Notes: generated from the sequence alone by a model not told the origin. Positions 11,600 to 26,639 are shown, counted from the stretch's first letter. The stretch: 64,000 nt of DNA from Gymnorhina tibicen (GCA_013399875.1 VXAZ01005703.1:992001-1056000), one strand, 5' to 3'. Program-made: numbers and translations.

Positions 11600-14500
11600 A
11601 AAGCGTACTTGAAAACATTTTAAAGTGTGTCTCTGAATATATGAGAGTAAAAAATATTTTCCCTTACACTATGCATGTTATGTATTTTATGCTATTAAAA
11701 AGGAAACTAAAGTTTGATAGAACATTAAATGTTTGAATTATTGAGAATGGAAAGCCTATTAAAATTAGAAAGTTATTGCTTTTTTAAATAAGCATGGCAT
11801 AAATACGCATTGAAAATAAACTTTAACTTCTTTTTCACAGTAACCTGACATTTGTAGGTGATTGTCCTTACTCTATAGCCAGGCTCATGCACCAGTGCAC
11901 ACTTGGAGGAGGTTGGCATTAGCTTGAAAAAAACTTTCTGAGACTTCAGAAAGAAACTTTCAGAATCTTCCCTTATTTTTGGAAAACACTTGTGTTAAGT
12001 GGGTGACAATGGGAGCACCTTTCCATTAACTTCTGTAAGATGTGTGAAGAGACACCAAAACACACTCGTAGACTCTTCCACGCTTTGTCTCTCAAGATTG
12101 CACTCATCTTCTGGATTTTTCTTCAAATCTCAGCTCACCCTCTATTTTTGCCAATGCAATTTTTCAAGAATAAATAATAAAGCTTACTGCCGTGAGCCTT
12201 TAAAAAGCAGAAACTAAAAATGTTATATTTGAGGATTCCAGCTACTCGAACATTGACCTATATTAAAATCACAAATTTAAGTCTACACATAGGGACCAAA
12301 GAGAGTTTGAATTATCATCATTTCCCTGGAAGTTGTATAGAAATAATAGATTAATTTTTTGTGCCAAAACCAAAGATCTGGTGAGGACTTCAGGAGTCCC
12401 AGGGCTCTTCACCTACCCCTTAGGCACAGGGACAGCACTGGTATTGTCAGCAGGACACGACATACCAAACACCAGCAAGGGACTGAGACAACTGCTATTC
12501 ACAAAAGCAGGTTTCACCAGTGAAATGAAGTCAATAAATCCATATGTACTAATTTCTCTTTTGGATGTTTGACAGGCACGAATCTTTGCTACTCTTCTAT
12601 CCTTAGAAGGATACCCCTAATTCTGAAGGGTAGCAAAGGGATTTTGAAGGGATAACCCTTTAAAATTCATCTACTTTTAGAACATGAAAACAAGCCATGC
12701 ATTTCAGCTGATACTGAAGTAATGCTAACTAATAATCATAAAGAAATTTCTCTCCGATCACGGGCTACAGATCCCTGGCAGCACTCTTTGCGTTCTGCAT
12801 TTTAGAAATAACAAATTCTACTTAGTAAATACATTTATATGGTCCTCAGCCTGCACAGAGGGGCACATCCACCAAGAGATGGCTGGGAGACCGTATGGTG
12901 TCTGTCCCAGGTGTCTTCCCATGTCCAGACTTCCTAGGCATTTCTTCTGCTCGGGCCGAAGTCGGACCAAACTCCAAAGCAGAAACAAAATGAAGAATAT
13001 ATTTTAGCCTTACATATCTATCTCTTTCTTTCAGTTCAATTTCTACTGATTTTTCCTTTTTATCAATTTAAGGGATTCATTATGTGGCAGGGGAAAATAT
13101 AAGTCCAACCTCTTATTGTGGAACACAAACAAAGAACCAACACTCACTGTGAGACTCAGAAACAGGAGTGGTCACTTAACCGAGTTAAACTTCTCCCTTT
13201 GCTTTTCTGTGCCCTAGGAAAGTCACTAAGAACTGCCTCTGGATTTGACACAGCTTAAGAAACACAAGGTGCCTCTTTTTTATAGGCATGTGCCTGTCAG
13301 TACCGATGCGGGCAAAGGAAAGGTGGAAAAGTCCAATCCTTGTGTATGGCCATGGGTCATGCTGCTGTTGGGGGAAACAGAGAACGTTAAAGCAAGGAAA
13401 TTGGAGCTGAACAGGAAGGGAGGGAAATGCAATTCAGTCCACAAAATACGTTCAGAGTAGAAGACTTGAGACTTATACAAATTATATTTTAAAAGGTCAG
13501 AAAAAAATCTTCCTGCTTTGCCATTCTTTTTCCAATTGAAACATCACAAGAGACCATCATGTGGGAAACAAGCAAGGATTAGCACAATGATGCATATACT
13601 AAGTAGGTATTTTCTGACCTCCCACATTTCATAACAATGCTGTAGAAGAGACACAGCTCTGCTAAAAGCATTCCCACCGTGTCCCCTTGTATTGCCATGA
13701 CTTATTCATGGAAAAGAAAAACTAAATATCTGTACAAGTGATTCCTGCTCTTCTATCTTCCTGAAAGAAGGTTATAAAACTGCTTGATTACAACAACTGC
13801 CGAGGAACATATATGATGTTTCTGAAAGCGGCAGTTTGTAAGGGACATATAAAACTCTGTTAAAGAACAGAGACATATCCTCGTGTGCTCTGAAAATGCG
13901 AGGTTTTGCATGTTGGCTGGCGTCTGCAAAGCTTGAGGGTAAATAATTTAATTTCTTTTTCAGATGTCGACTCTTGCCTGTTCAATAATATGCACAAAAT
14001 CCTCAGCTTTGGTAAAAATAACATTTCCTGAGCCCTGCCACTAGGCATTGGTGGAAAGCAGAATTAAAAGAACCAGACCAGTAAATTGGTCTCCTGCTTA
14101 TCTGCAGGCTGTCCTGGGAGGCCAGTGTCACCAAGGACCACGTCCGCAGGTGTGTAGGTGTGTTTGTGGAACAGACACATCTCAGCCCGAGCCACAGCTC
14201 TCTCTGGGCTGTACTGCAGACTCTGAGGAGGAAGGGAAAGGCAAAGGACTCCCACCTCTAGCCCTGGTATAACTAATCCTTTTTCTCATTTTTCTTTCAA
14301 GTCAAAAGGACAGCAAGTGGTGACATTTAAATGCCATTCTGCCTGTTTATAGGGTATTTTCCTTCCACACAAGAAGGAAGAAAACACAAATGTGAATAGG
14401 CAGGAATTGACAGAGTGTGTTTGAAAGTAGGATGTCTCTGTCTCCTAAGTCCTTAAGTCCCTGACTCTGTTCCCTGGTGCTTTCAGACTCCATGGCTTGC

Positions 14501-15846
14501 TTGTGCAGGGATGTGACCGCAGCAGCTTTGCTCCCGTGGGCCACCCTGCTGCATGCCATCCCACACAGCCCACTGGCCCACAGCAGTGAGTCAGGCAGCT
14601 GAGCACACCTCTCAATTCAACCACAAGCATCATTTGATGTCTCCGCTCCTCAGATACGTAGCAGTGTGTGTTTACTTCAGAGACCCCCTAATAAACTCTC
14701 CCCAGTAACCCCGCAGTCTGAAAGAGATTTATCTTCCTGTCTCAAGTCCCCGTCTGCCAGCTCTAAAGTGCAGCCTGTCCATCTGTGACTCTCACTATTA
14801 GCTCATTCAGACAGCCACTTATTTGGAAAAATACATCAAGACACCAGAGACAGGGAAAGAGAAATGTATCTTAAAAGAAACAAAATAACCAAGCAATGCG
14901 TAAATATGACTGAGGTCAACAGCAGAGTAAGTGAAAATGCAAGCTTCACATTTGTTTCCCCAGAGAAAACTGGAAGAAGGAAGAAGAAGTGTTATCTATT
15001 ACAGCAAATATCTAATATCCTCACCTCCTTCAGTGGTAGGAATGCTACAGCATTACCTTTCACGAGGAAAAAAATGAAACAACACCAGCTATTCATTCTT
15101 TCTCTAGAGTTTGAAATATCAACTCTCTTTCACCAGCTAAACTTTCACCACTGCTCGTTTTTTTTTACCATTGAAGCTGCACTTCTAATGAAGCACTGAG
15201 GGTAACACAGTCACCAGAACCAACTACTACTCCAGTATTCAGCTGTGCTACTGCTTGCCTAGAAAACTATCAGAAACTTTGATGGAAAGGGTGCTGCACC
15301 AAGTCTCTTTGGGGTCTGGCCAAGTTCCTTCAATCTAGTTTGACCAGCCCCTCATTAACAGTCCTTTTATAGCTGTGGTTATTAGAGCTGAGTGGATTAG
15401 GGAGGTGATGGTGTATGTTCGTGGAACATAACTGCTGGTCTCTAGCCTCCCTGATAAATTTTAATCAACCAATCCCAGTGCACTTCCTCTCCAGTCTTTC
15501 AAATCTGGATTTATCCCCTGAAATTGCTTTCCTTGAGAATTTTACAGCTAGCTAATTGACTTTCTCTTCCTTCTCTTGCACTACGCATGAATAAGGTCTC
15601 TTCAGAGTTCTGCTTGCAGTTCTTTCCTTTAATAAAAGTACTGTATTGTATTCATGAACCACCTGGATGGAAGGTTCGCAGAAACCACAACAGTATTTAA
15701 GGGAGGAATAATCATTGAACAAATACTGAGCATCTTTATAAGAGCTCAACTTCATATGAAAATACCTGAGACATAAGGCTAAGGAGGACTGGACTCTGTC
15801 ATACGCTGAAATGGCAAAGCTTTAAGAAAAATTGCAAGAAATATAA

Positions 15847-15895
15847 TCTTTTCTCTTTCTTCTTTTCTCTCTTCTTAAAATCTTTTCTCCTCTGT
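15847..15895. repeat. pyrimidine-rich low-complexity tract
   Basis: Almost pure C and T on the plus strand, interrupted by one AAAA. Similar simple tracts elsewhere are purine-rich at 23313..23359 and 54893..54927, and T-rich at 53280..53304. Confidence 0.8.
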
Positions 15896-17519
15896 TTTAG
15901 TATTTGATTATTTGTGGTACCTGTTTCCATAAAAACTTTGGGGGTTCCCCCCTCCCAATTTATTTCACACATTAATTTCCATTTTGCAAACGTTATAGAA
16001 GTTAGCATCGATAATTAGAAGAATTTTGATGACAGGCAGGTTTGTTATTTTGTGTTTATTGATAAAGAGGTGGGTGTCCAGGATTCTAGGAAGCATCCTG
16101 AGGCTTTCCTGCTATGGATAACAGTCTTGTTATGGAGTGGGCTTCTGTGGGGAGAAAGGGAATGGGACAGTAAAAGCAAGCCACGCAGTAAGGCCATCTT
16201 GTTTCTGCATATGCATCCAGCAATGAAAAACTATAAAAACACAGACTATTCATTGACAATTACAAAGTCATCGTTACGTTTCAGAGCCAGAGATGAAGTG
16301 AGGCCATTCTTTCTGCCTTTCCAAACCTTATTTCATTGAATGTTCATTTTGCATTTTGGACACCACCTCTGCATCCATAAAAGCTGGGCACCACTACTGT
16401 ATCTGGCATCAGACACACTCCATGTGTGTGTGTTTATACATGTTTTTACATAAATTATAAAAATATTTTCAATCTGAAACATTGTTCTGGATCCGTGTTT
16501 TAATTCTGTGACTACAAAATAGATTTTCCTCATGGATTTTCTCTTGGCATTTTTTTTTCTCCCACTAATCTCAGAATTACATAAACCCAACATTTTTTGT
16601 GGTATTTGGGCCCTTCTACATCTTAGCATCATTCAAAAGAAGAAATTTAAACTGCATGTGGTGGGAAGGTGAACAGCTGAGAAAATGTTCTGCTGCTGCC
16701 CCACAGAGGTTCCTACAGTGCTGCTCCAGCTGTCCTTTTACTCTGAAGGAACGGCTGAGCTAGGTCTTACTGACGTTTTCTTCTAATAATGCCATTCAAG
16801 ATGAGATCCAACACCGATTTTAATTTGGGAGAAAATTGTACCTCTGGCACCGAGTTCTCAGTTCAGAACATCTGTGCAAAGGCTTATGAGCTCTGCAGGG
16901 GCGTCTGAGTTATTTCTAATGACCATTTAAGTGTCCAGCAGTTTTCCATTACAGCTGTTTTCTCTAAACACCTGAACTGACCATGAGCTTTCCAGGGAAC
17001 TAGATACTGACAGATCGCTTTTTTCCACTAGTAATAGCTTGCAACACCTCTGGAGTCAGGAAACTTGTCTGCTTACACAGTCAGGTGACAGATTTCTTCT
17101 TCAAAGAAAGTGGTCACTGTGAGGCTCAATTAAAAACACCTCAAAAATCTCTTCAATATGCAGATACAGCAGAGCTCAGCGACAGAGAACAGCTTTGCTT
17201 GCTGTCAGATGGGAGAATGGGCACTTCCTCGGAAACAAGGCTGGATGGAAGACAGCCCATTGACCAGGAGGTGGGGAAAAAAAGGGAACGGACTGATGGA
17301 GGTATGGACAGTCCTGAAGATGTTATCCCTGTTCTCCTGCTTCCCAGTCCCCCATGCATCAGGCAGATAAAGAGGAGGGAGCTGTAAATAGTCCAGATAA
17401 TCTCAAAATGCCTTTGTGCCAGCAAAAAGCATTCGGGTGCGTACTTACTTTAAGAAGACAGATCCCTCTTGCTCGACACTGCTCCCCCCCACAATATCAG
17501 AGTGACTTTTAAGCCTTTT

Positions 17520-17830
17520 TTTCACTGATGTGCTGCTATTTTAGTAATTAATGTATCTACCATAGCTACACATTTCAGGCTTGAATACATATAGCACATT
17601 TATTGTTCTTGGAAACACTCTCAAATACACAGTTCAACTACTTATTTTTCCTATATCGTATTCACAACAGATGTTTTTCCCCTTGTACAATAATTACTTG
17701 TACTCCGTTCCCATTAGGTATGCACCGAGAGAAAAATGATGTGATTACTATTTAGTCACTTTTAGCAGGAGTAGCCTGGAGGGTTATATTTTGTGATACA
17801 TTTCTAATCACTGTACCATGGTAAAATGAT
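17520..17830. promoter_or_regulatory. weak candidate conserved non-coding block
   Basis: AT-rich, complex sequence with a TAATTA core at 17545..17550 and several other A/T homeodomain-like sites, no simple repeat and no open frame. It resembles enhancer-type DNA by composition only. A near-consensus minus-strand donor (AAA|GTAAGT) just upstream at about 17443 has no partner. Confidence 0.2.
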
Positions 17831-20800
17831 ACAGAACAAGTCCAGAGTTGCACCTAGCCATCTACCTATGGACTGAATTTGTCAGGGATGACCCTGATGT
17901 TCAACTACTGCTCTGGAAGTCAGCATTGATATCCTGACCCCTTGCTTGCTACAGGGATAAGTAAAATCATAACTGAGATATTTTAGGCTATTAATAGAGT
18001 CTCAGGAGGAACTAAAGCTACAAAATGGTCTGTCAAAAGCAAATTCTGTCAAACTGGCCTTAGTCAACTTTTTCTGAGCTTGTCATTCCCTCATCAGCAG
18101 TCTGAAGGGGCTGCACAGAGTTTCCTAACTACTGCAGTGCTCCCAGATGTCAAATCCCTCCCTTTCCAGCTCTCTCCAGCTCCTCTAGTTGGGCACATTT
18201 ATGCCACATCTTTACTCCCTGTCTCACTGTAAGACCCTATGTGCCAGATGCAGCTCTTTAGGATGGGATCTTCTATCATATATCTGTGCTGTGGATCCTG
18301 GAGTGGCCCTGCACTGCAGTCAGTGCCAGAGCTTCACTAGAAATCATCCTCAGCTAAAGCCCTGTACGAGACCCACTCACACCTTGGCCACTTTTTCAGT
18401 CAGGACACACACTGCATCCCACATCATACAAAAGAAGCTTCCAGTGAGTGCTTTTACCTCAGCCTGTTTGTGTGGAGATGTTTCTGCAGTAACCTATGTA
18501 TGAGTCATAGCTTACTTTTATCATGAGGGACCTACATCAGCATAAAAAGGGAAGACCTTACTTGACATTGCTGATTTCTGTAAGATAAAAGAATGAAAGC
18601 TAAAAGGTTTCTTTCCTTGCAGAAATAAAATAATAAACACAAGCACGTTTCCAACATATGTCAGAAAGAGCAAATAAAATGAAAACATGTTCTTTTTCCC
18701 CAGAATATCTAAGAGAAGAGTGATTAATGTGTTGGAACCTACAGCAGAGAGGAGAGAAATTTGAAGGGTTGCTAAATTTAGAACAAGTTATGGCAATTCA
18801 GGGTCCCTGAACACATGGAAGAAAAATAGCAGTGATATCATTCAAATGTGTTGCAAGTTCTTCAGGAAACTTAACTTAACCTTTCACCCTGGCATGAAAA
18901 TCTACAGCTTTGGCTAAAACCTTGGCTACATACTGCGTGGGGCACACATCCTGTGCACGTGTGCAGCTCTGGATAACATACCCTCCTCTCGGGGGATGGA
19001 ATCAGTGGGACACATCCACCCTCACTTCAGAGACAGAAAATGGATGAGAAAGGTGTTCCAGCTCATGAAATGTTGCAGACTCCAAAGGGATACCTGTGGA
19101 CGTCAGAAAGTTCCAAGAAAGGAGGCGGAATCAGACTCTGAAATGTGAAAGTCGTTTTGGCAGTTTGAGGGCTCTTAACTTCTACAAACTGCTCCTGAAG
19201 TCCTGTTCTCCTCGTGCCAAACAGGGCAGGTCCTGTAATGGAAACCACCTGCCACTTTTCCAAGCACTTTGGCAATGAGCATATCTTTTGACACCACTCA
19301 AATAAACCATAAGGTATTTAGCAAGGACCTAGTTACTAGAAAGTGTGGTCAGAGGAACAGAAAACATCTTGAAAAATGGGTGTTGGTTCAGAAAATACAG
19401 ACTGGTAGGGATAAATAAAGATGAAAAATTTCCATACATCTGCAGGTCTCACTCTTTGCAAGTAGAAAGAACACCCCACAGATTCATCTATTCCAGGGCT
19501 ACTGTCAATGCCTACATTACAAAAGGTCACCATTAATTTCCAGAAATATTATTTATACAGCTGGGTCCTGTGACACAGCCTCCTCCATAGCATAAATAAT
19601 GATGTTTGTGCCCTGGAGCTAAGAACCCGACCGATGAAGGATGTTATATGGCCACCGTACTGGATACATTGGGTTCAGTGTGCAAACCTGACAGTCCCCA
19701 GGCCAGCAAAGTGTAATTCAGAGCTCCTCTCCCTCCTCTTTCCTCCCTTGTTCAGCAAAGAACAGCAGATAGTGACAAAGAAGACAGGGGAAGAGCTGCT
19801 TGTGTCACTGTATGGAGACACAGGTGGCTTTAGCCATCCTGTGCTGTTTGCCACAGCTCATCTACAATGTCCTCTTTAAAGACTAGAGGTGAGTGTTTCC
19901 AAGGCTGCCAAGGCCACCAAGGTGGGGTGACAGGTGGAACTCTGTGCTGCCACCGAGAGAAGAGCTCAGGTGGTGTCCCTGGTGCCAGCTTCTGCAGCTG
20001 TACACTGAGTATATCCCCTGAGCCTGAACCCTTCCAGGGGCAGTAACTCCAGAAGGGAAGTGTGTTAATGGATACTTAAAATACTGCCAAGTCCTTCAAG
20101 TACAGACTTGGAATACTGGCCAAGACGGGTGGAAAATGCTTCTCTTCCCTGATTTCAGACATGTTGCTTTCATTTTGAGCTTCAAGTTTGAGTGGTCTTA
20201 CCCTCTCTGACCTCCATTTTCTCCAAAATTTCGAAATCATAGATTCAAACCAATCCAGCTCTAAAAAAATCCAGGGCTGTTTATGCAAGGACTTCCCAGA
20301 TGAAACTCCTGCTACCTTTAGGAAGTGCATGAGAAGCAGACAGGCGCTCGCTGGGAGAGACTGGCCTCCCAGTCCTCCCCGTCACTTCACATCCCAACAA
20401 ACTGCCGTGATGTGACACAGAGAACTTAAAATAACAGCTAATTCCATTCAGAGATAACTCCGTTATTCATCACACGTTTTCTGGGGTTTGTCCTTTTGTT
20501 TTTAATAGTGAGGATAGTTGCATAAATATTGCAATGTTTGCTTCTCAATTAATTTTTTTCTTGGCATCTTATCCCTAATATATATTGATGCAACTAAAGC
20601 TGTCAATTAATTTATTAGATTTGTTTAGCTTTTTTTTTCCTGAAAAAAATTAATGTTGGGGGATATGCTTGTTATTCAGGAGGATTTACTAATATTTTCT
20701 GTTTGTAATTTTCTGCACACAGCTTTAGTAAGTTTTTAGGTTTGAAATGGAAACAATACTAAAGTATTTTATCTCAAAGTATCGGGTAACCAGATCATCT

Positions 20801-23680
20801 TTTCTTTCAATCCAATGGGTTGGAAGCAATTCAGTTCTCAAACTGTGGCTTTTTAAGAGGAGAACTAAGGAATAAGAACAAAAGAACTTTAAAAAACAAA
20901 CAAACAGAAAAATCCTACCCTACCTACAAAGGAGGGAGAAAAATAAAAGGAATAGCACGATGAGCAAGAGAACCTCTAGAAACAAACTTTTTCTTCACAT
21001 TTCTTTGATGCCCCAGTCTCGGCTCCCACTGATTTTAGTCAGCAGGCTTTGAGTCACTCTGAAAGTTTCTGAAATAGCTGCACTTGTCATCCTTCCTATT
21101 TACCCAGTAAAGTTTATTTTGACCTTTGTATTATAGATCATCTTGGTGTTGGTTTAGCACATTCAGCATCCTCGTCACAAGTCTGCTGCCACGGTCTGGT
21201 GCAGGGGAGTTTACTTTCTCAGACTGGAGTAGATGACATTTTTGGGCAAACAAACTAAAAAAACCCAAAAGTAAATAGAAATATTCTCTCTGAGGTTTGA
21301 TCCATTGTGTTAAGGTTTGTTTTAATTTCCAGACACAAAACCACCACGCTCCGGCAGCAAGGAGGAAACGCAGCGCTAATGAAAACATCTTATTACAGCA
21401 TTGTCACAACCAATTTGTCACCAAAGTCTCCCCCAGCCCCCTTGATCTTTCGTTGAGTGCTACTTCTGCTAAAACTGATTTACTTTCTCATGATATCTAT
21501 TATTTCTCAAATACAACACTTTCATATCAGGAACTCCATTAGCCTTTAGAAAAGTCGATTTTTTTTTTTACAGTGCTGTAATAGTAGATTTTATTTTATG
21601 TGGTCTAGATAGTGGGATTTTACTTTGTTGCAAAGACAATGCATTTTTACAGAGTTAGTGCTTGTGAAGAACTCCACATTCTCTCAAAGACTTACTCTAG
21701 GAAGTAGCTATAGATCCTTGTATTTTCAGTGTTAGCAATGAAGCATAAAATACGATAATGAAATAGCAACAGTTTATTTCTATGTCTATCATTAAAAAAA
21801 TAAATCTCTAATGAAGTCAACAAAACCATTTGATTTGATTCAATGAGGTCTAAGTCCAGCTCTAATCACCTGGCCACCTCTGATGCTCAATACCGCATTT
21901 AATACATTTACCTGTAACAAAAGTAACCTGTTGTATATAGAAAAGCTGCAACATCATGGGTTTTTAAAAAGCACGTGCAACACAAAATAAATCTGACCTA
22001 ATTTACTGCTGTAAAGACCATCCATTTATAGAGATCCATAAATTTTTTTGTGGGTTTGCTTTTTCATTAATTCATGCGATGATTTAAAAAGTAAGAAGCA
22101 GAAATTATATCCCATTTGCAGACAAGTAACTCGTGACCTTCCCTTAAAAATTAAAACTCCTCCCATTCTCCATCTACTAAATCCATAATGCTAAGCAAAT
22201 GCCACCCCACAGGCACAAAAATGCATGGGTGTGCATGTGGATGAAACTTCTATTGACACAAATAAAATTTCAGACATCTAAAGGCAGGATTTAGCCGAGA
22301 GTACTCAGTGTATGACAGCTCATTTATTCTCATGGCAATGAACTGATGAAGGAGAAAGGCTCTTAATGTGACTAAGCAAGCTTAAAAAGCAGAAATGGGA
22401 ATTCAGGAAGCCATTCAATTGTCTTTTTGAAGATTCTCCTGCATTTCAACTCTGTGCTCAGCACGGTGGTCCCTGCTCCTCCAGTCTCCAATAAGAGCTG
22501 ATTTGTCCTTCACCGACAGCTGCAGATCTTGGAGGACCTGCTTTCAGGCTGTTGAACTCTTCTATTCACAAACTGTCTATGCAGACCAGTTAAAAAAAAA
22601 AAATGAAAATAATCCAGAAGAGAACTAGAGAAGCTGCAACAGAAGAAAAGATAAGAGACCCGGAAAGCCTCAATTTCCCAGACCCACACCAAATGATAAA
22701 CTGCACAGAAGTACCTTTACTACCTCATTCTGTATCTCTTCAAAATTTCATGTTAAATGAAATAGTTCTGTTAATATATCGTCTATTTTGAATTTTAAAT
22801 TATGGAGTCTTTCTTCTTTAAATTGTAGTGCTTGTGCAAAGTGCCAGGCAACCTCAGCTTTGGAGACAGAAGCTTTCTGTTCTTGCAAGATATTAGGAGG
22901 AAGCTTCCAACCATTATCCCACAAAAATCCTTTTCATCTTTTTTCATTTCTTCTCTTTCCTTGTATATACATGCACAGACCAGGTGTGACAACCTGGGTT
23001 GGCTTAGTCAAATGAAGTAGGAGGTGGAACAGGTGATCTGTGGACCTGATTTAACAACTTGAATCCAGCAAGGGCTAATCCCTACCATCACTGCTCTCAG
23101 TTGCAAGCTCTGCTGTCCTTCCTGCAAATTTAAAAGCACTGCGCTACCACAAACTGGTTAACGTGAGCACAGAATACAGTCCCCACTGCTACTACAACTC
23201 AGGTGGCTCTTCAGAATATTGGTCACAGACTGAGACTTACCCTAATTTTCTGGGAAAATTAAGCCCAGGAATAAAATGAAGACAAAAAATTAAAATTCAA
23301 CGCAGATGCAGTAGAAAAGAACAAGACAGAAGAAATGGAAGAGAAGAGAAAGAAAGAGTGGCCCAAAATGTTTCTACTTTTCTTCTACTTAGCAACAAGT
23401 AGACACCACGTAATTTGACAATAAATTGACCAAAGATACAGAAGGAAGTGAGGGAGGGTTGCATGACCAAAAAATAAAACCTCACAGTCCAGTTTTGATA
23501 CCAAAAAGATGAAAAAATTCATTACTGAAACATGGACACCTTCCTTTTACTTTCTCTCGTGACAATTCAGACCTTAGCAAAACAGTTCAGAAAGTTTGGG
23601 GTTTTTTTGGCTTTTTGAAGATCTCCTGTTACTGAAAAAACCTCATTTTTTGCCAGGGAAAAAAAAAATAATTTAATTAG
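17831..23680. other. non-coding stretch, no gene seen
   Basis: No exon or transposon recognised. Plus-strand open frames at 18189..18503 (104 codons) and 19634..19879 (81 codons) lack any family signature. The latter is followed by an AGAG|GTGAGT donor-like site near 19888, but a stop codon lies between them. Bases 20430..20760 are strongly AT-rich with AATTAATTT motifs. A purine-rich tract covers 23313..23359. Confidence 0.6.
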
Positions 23681-23722
23681 ACTGTGTCATTAACTAGTTT
23701 TCATAACTGTGTCATTAACTAG
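23681..23722. repeat. 17-bp direct repeat, 25-bp period
   Basis: ACTGTGTCATTAACTAG occurs perfectly at 23681..23697 and 23706..23722 with an 8-bp spacer. It is a likely local duplication. Confidence 0.9.
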
Positions 23723-26639
23723 ATGGAAGTCACTAGGATGGAGTGGAGAAAGTGAGCTACTGCTAAAAGAAAACTGTAGGGAAATTACAGAATTTCCCAA
23801 AAGAAGGAGCGTCTGTAGCTTCCAAAGCACAATCACAGCTGACAGAAATTCTCGCCTCTATTTGCAGTCTCACCAGAGACCAAGGACTGACAAAGCACCA
23901 CAGGAAACTGCTTAATGACCTGTGTCAAAGTGATCTCTTCAGATTTAGAATGAGCAGAAAGGCTGAACTCATGTGAGGACACTTCCACTAGCACTGCTCA
24001 ATGTTTTTGTGGTGTTCTGGGGAGAGTTGGAAGGTTTTGGTCTCTCTTGCTCCCAGAATGGCATTTTTCACCACCAAAAAAAAAAAAAACCAAACCAGTC
24101 ATGGACAATAAAATCAATGCACCAAAGCATTTCCTGAAAATGCTCAAATATCTGCATCAACTCAAAGACATTGACAGCAAAGTGAGAATTTTTATTTGAC
24201 AGCTGACCAGCAGGGAAGAACCAAGCGGCCAAATTAATGATAAATATCATTCAAGCGCCCAGTTGCTGGGGCAGGCATGCAGAGGTGTCATATAGGTTAC
24301 AATGTGCAGCCTTAAATTTTGAAGCCTGCAGAGAAAGGGGAGTGGGAAGGTTTGTCAGGAAGAAAGGAAAATAAGGAATGTGCCCAAGTGTTGTGTAAAG
24401 GCAGTAAGTTGGAGAACATCAGAAATGTGGCACAAAGCAACACTGTCAGGATGATGCTGGGAGCCAAAGATGCAGTGTCACTCTGAAAAACACCCCCTTC
24501 TGGAGAAATTTTGACCTAATAGTCAAGAATGGAAATTCAAGGGCATCCTTAGTTCTTCAGCAACACCTTAAGAAGCCAAACAACACAAAAAGAACAAAGA
24601 AGCAAAAAGTTAACTGCTCTGGTTTTATTTCTGTAAGGAACTCAAGATCCCTAGTCATACTGCCAGTTACACCAACACAACTAATGACAGTTCTGCATAA
24701 GACCTGATGCCCTTTTCTTGTCTTTCTCTCGTTCTCTTCCTCTCATTGCAAGTTTTTTTTCTTTTTTTTAAGTTGAAAGATGTTCTGGACTTGACACCAA
24801 ATGTTTCATGCGTCAGGAAAACATGAATAATGCAGTGGAGTACTACGGTAGCATGAACTCTTAGAGAAATCACAGCTACTGGTCTTCACTGCTTGTCTAC
24901 ACAAAAATTAGGTCTTAGTACAGTCTTGATGGCAACCAGAGGCTTCAGGACAGGTACTGAAATGTGGATTTCACATGCCACGTTAGTTCTGTCAGCACTC
25001 GTTAAATAACCTTGTGTCCCCCATTCCTGTCCCCTTCTCTATGCATCTATCTTTCACGTGCTGAAACTTCTACTAATCTTGGCATTTTCTCCCTAAAACT
25101 TTTGCTCCAGAGAGCTGAAACTAAAACATGGAGCAACAGTGGGTACTGTAGATATCAAGCTATTTTGACAACAAAATCAGAATCCCATGTATCAAATACT
25201 TGCCAATTAACATTCAGTGCTTTTTGTTTTGCTTGCTTCTCCCTCCAATACTGTTGGTCAGGGACAGGGCCCTTAGCCCTGAGTCATCTTTTCTGCTTTT
25301 CAAACAAATCTTACAGCCTAGGTGTGTGTAAGACTCAATTTTATTTTTCTTCCCCCCTCACTTGTCTTTGCCTTTTGAAGCAATGCTCAGCTGACCTTCC
25401 AGCAAAAGCATCCTCCATCTCCCAAGCACAACACCACACGAAGCACACCAGCACTCGCTCTGTGAGGCCACAGGCCACTCTTGCATCCTAATTTCTGCTA
25501 TCTGAAACAGGCAAGCCCATCAGCCTGCTAAAGAAGGGAAATTAAAGAATATGAGGCTACTGTGTCAGAAAGGTCCTACAAGTTAAAGGGTGAAGTATTA
25601 GGTGAAGTGCCAGGTGGATTCTCATAATTCAGTTTCCCTCCTGCATTCTGGACTGTTTCAGTGGCTCAGTTCTCACCCTAACACAGAGGAGGAATACATC
25701 CTGCAGTTCTTAGCTACACTCAAACCCGAATTTAGGAATAAGGAGAAAATAAGTCTGTGCTGAAGAAAAGTGGCTGAGGTGTAGAGAGCAGCGAGGAGGG
25801 TATGAAGATGCTCTCATGTCTATGCTGTCATTTCTGCCTCAATTACAGAAGGTACATCCCAAATAAAATCACGTACAGCCAGCTCAGACTTCACTCAGGG
25901 AATAAGTGTCACCGCCAGATGGGACTGGCAATTCTCCATCAACCCTGAGTCATTTTTCATTGGGTTTGGAGTGACACTGACTTTACATCGCATTCATCTG
26001 AACGAGGAGCCTCTGCCCTCCCAACTAATCCTCACCTTTACACAGAAGAAAGCTCACAGGAAAGAAAGAGAAAGGTGAAAACACTATGGTCAAAATCTGC
26101 CTTGTAATAGAATAACATTAAGCTTCTGATGGGGCACATTCTCTTAAACACATTATGGAGTTTAATGATGTCTTTTAAGAGCAATAAATAAATGGGCTGC
26201 TTGAAAGCATTCTCAAGTTAAGACTGCTTTTCTCCTGCTAAGTCTGATAATTACGGCATTTTTCCATTAACTGAGAACGCAAAGTCCTCAAACCCAATGT
26301 TGAGTCAGTTCTCTGAACCACAGTAGCTCCTCAGAAGTGCAGCACTATCAGGGTGTTCTCACTTTGCAGTGAATACACTGGCAAAGGGCAGGATTTCTGT
26401 GTCTGACTGTGAATTCCTTCCCTGACAAAACGTTTTCAGGAGTGACCGAGACTCCACCACCCATTTTCTGCTAAAAAGGATCGACCTGGGCATTTCAATT
26501 TCCACAAGAGCACTGCAAGTAGCACGTAAAGGTATAAGAATGGATCATTAGTCAGGTTTCCAGCTACCAGAGGTTATGGCTTATTCTAGGTTTCGTCTTA
26601 TGAGTATTTGAAGCAGTAAAATTCAGAAGTAACTTATCT
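23723..26639. other. non-coding stretch, no gene seen
   Basis: The only sizeable open frame is 159 codons at 25012..25491 (plus). It opens with TTG and encodes a Ser- and Cys-rich peptide without a recognisable domain. The block at about 26100..26330 is complex and AT-rich and could be conserved. No mobile element recognised. Confidence 0.55.

Larger units (their letters stand above)
9678..17519. other. long non-coding stretch, no gene seen
   Basis: Nearly 8 kb without a recognisable exon, transposon or RNA gene. Open frames are mostly 60 to 110 codons and come in overlapping pairs on opposite strands (for example 9846..10130 with 9880..10119, and 17153..17425 with 17085..17387). That argues for chance. 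It contains the inverted repeat at 11560, an AT-rich block at about 11480..11830, and a pyrimidine-rich tract at 15847..15895. Confidence 0.6.

Noticed and set aside
20076..20330. Minus-strand frame with an internal GAGAGG|GTAAGA donor-like site near 20207
   Set aside because: No good acceptor or partner exon, and isolated donor matches of this quality are expected several times in 64 kb.
25012..25491. 159-codon plus-strand frame
   Set aside because: It opens with TTG and its Ser/Cys-rich peptide has no domain. No splice context was found.
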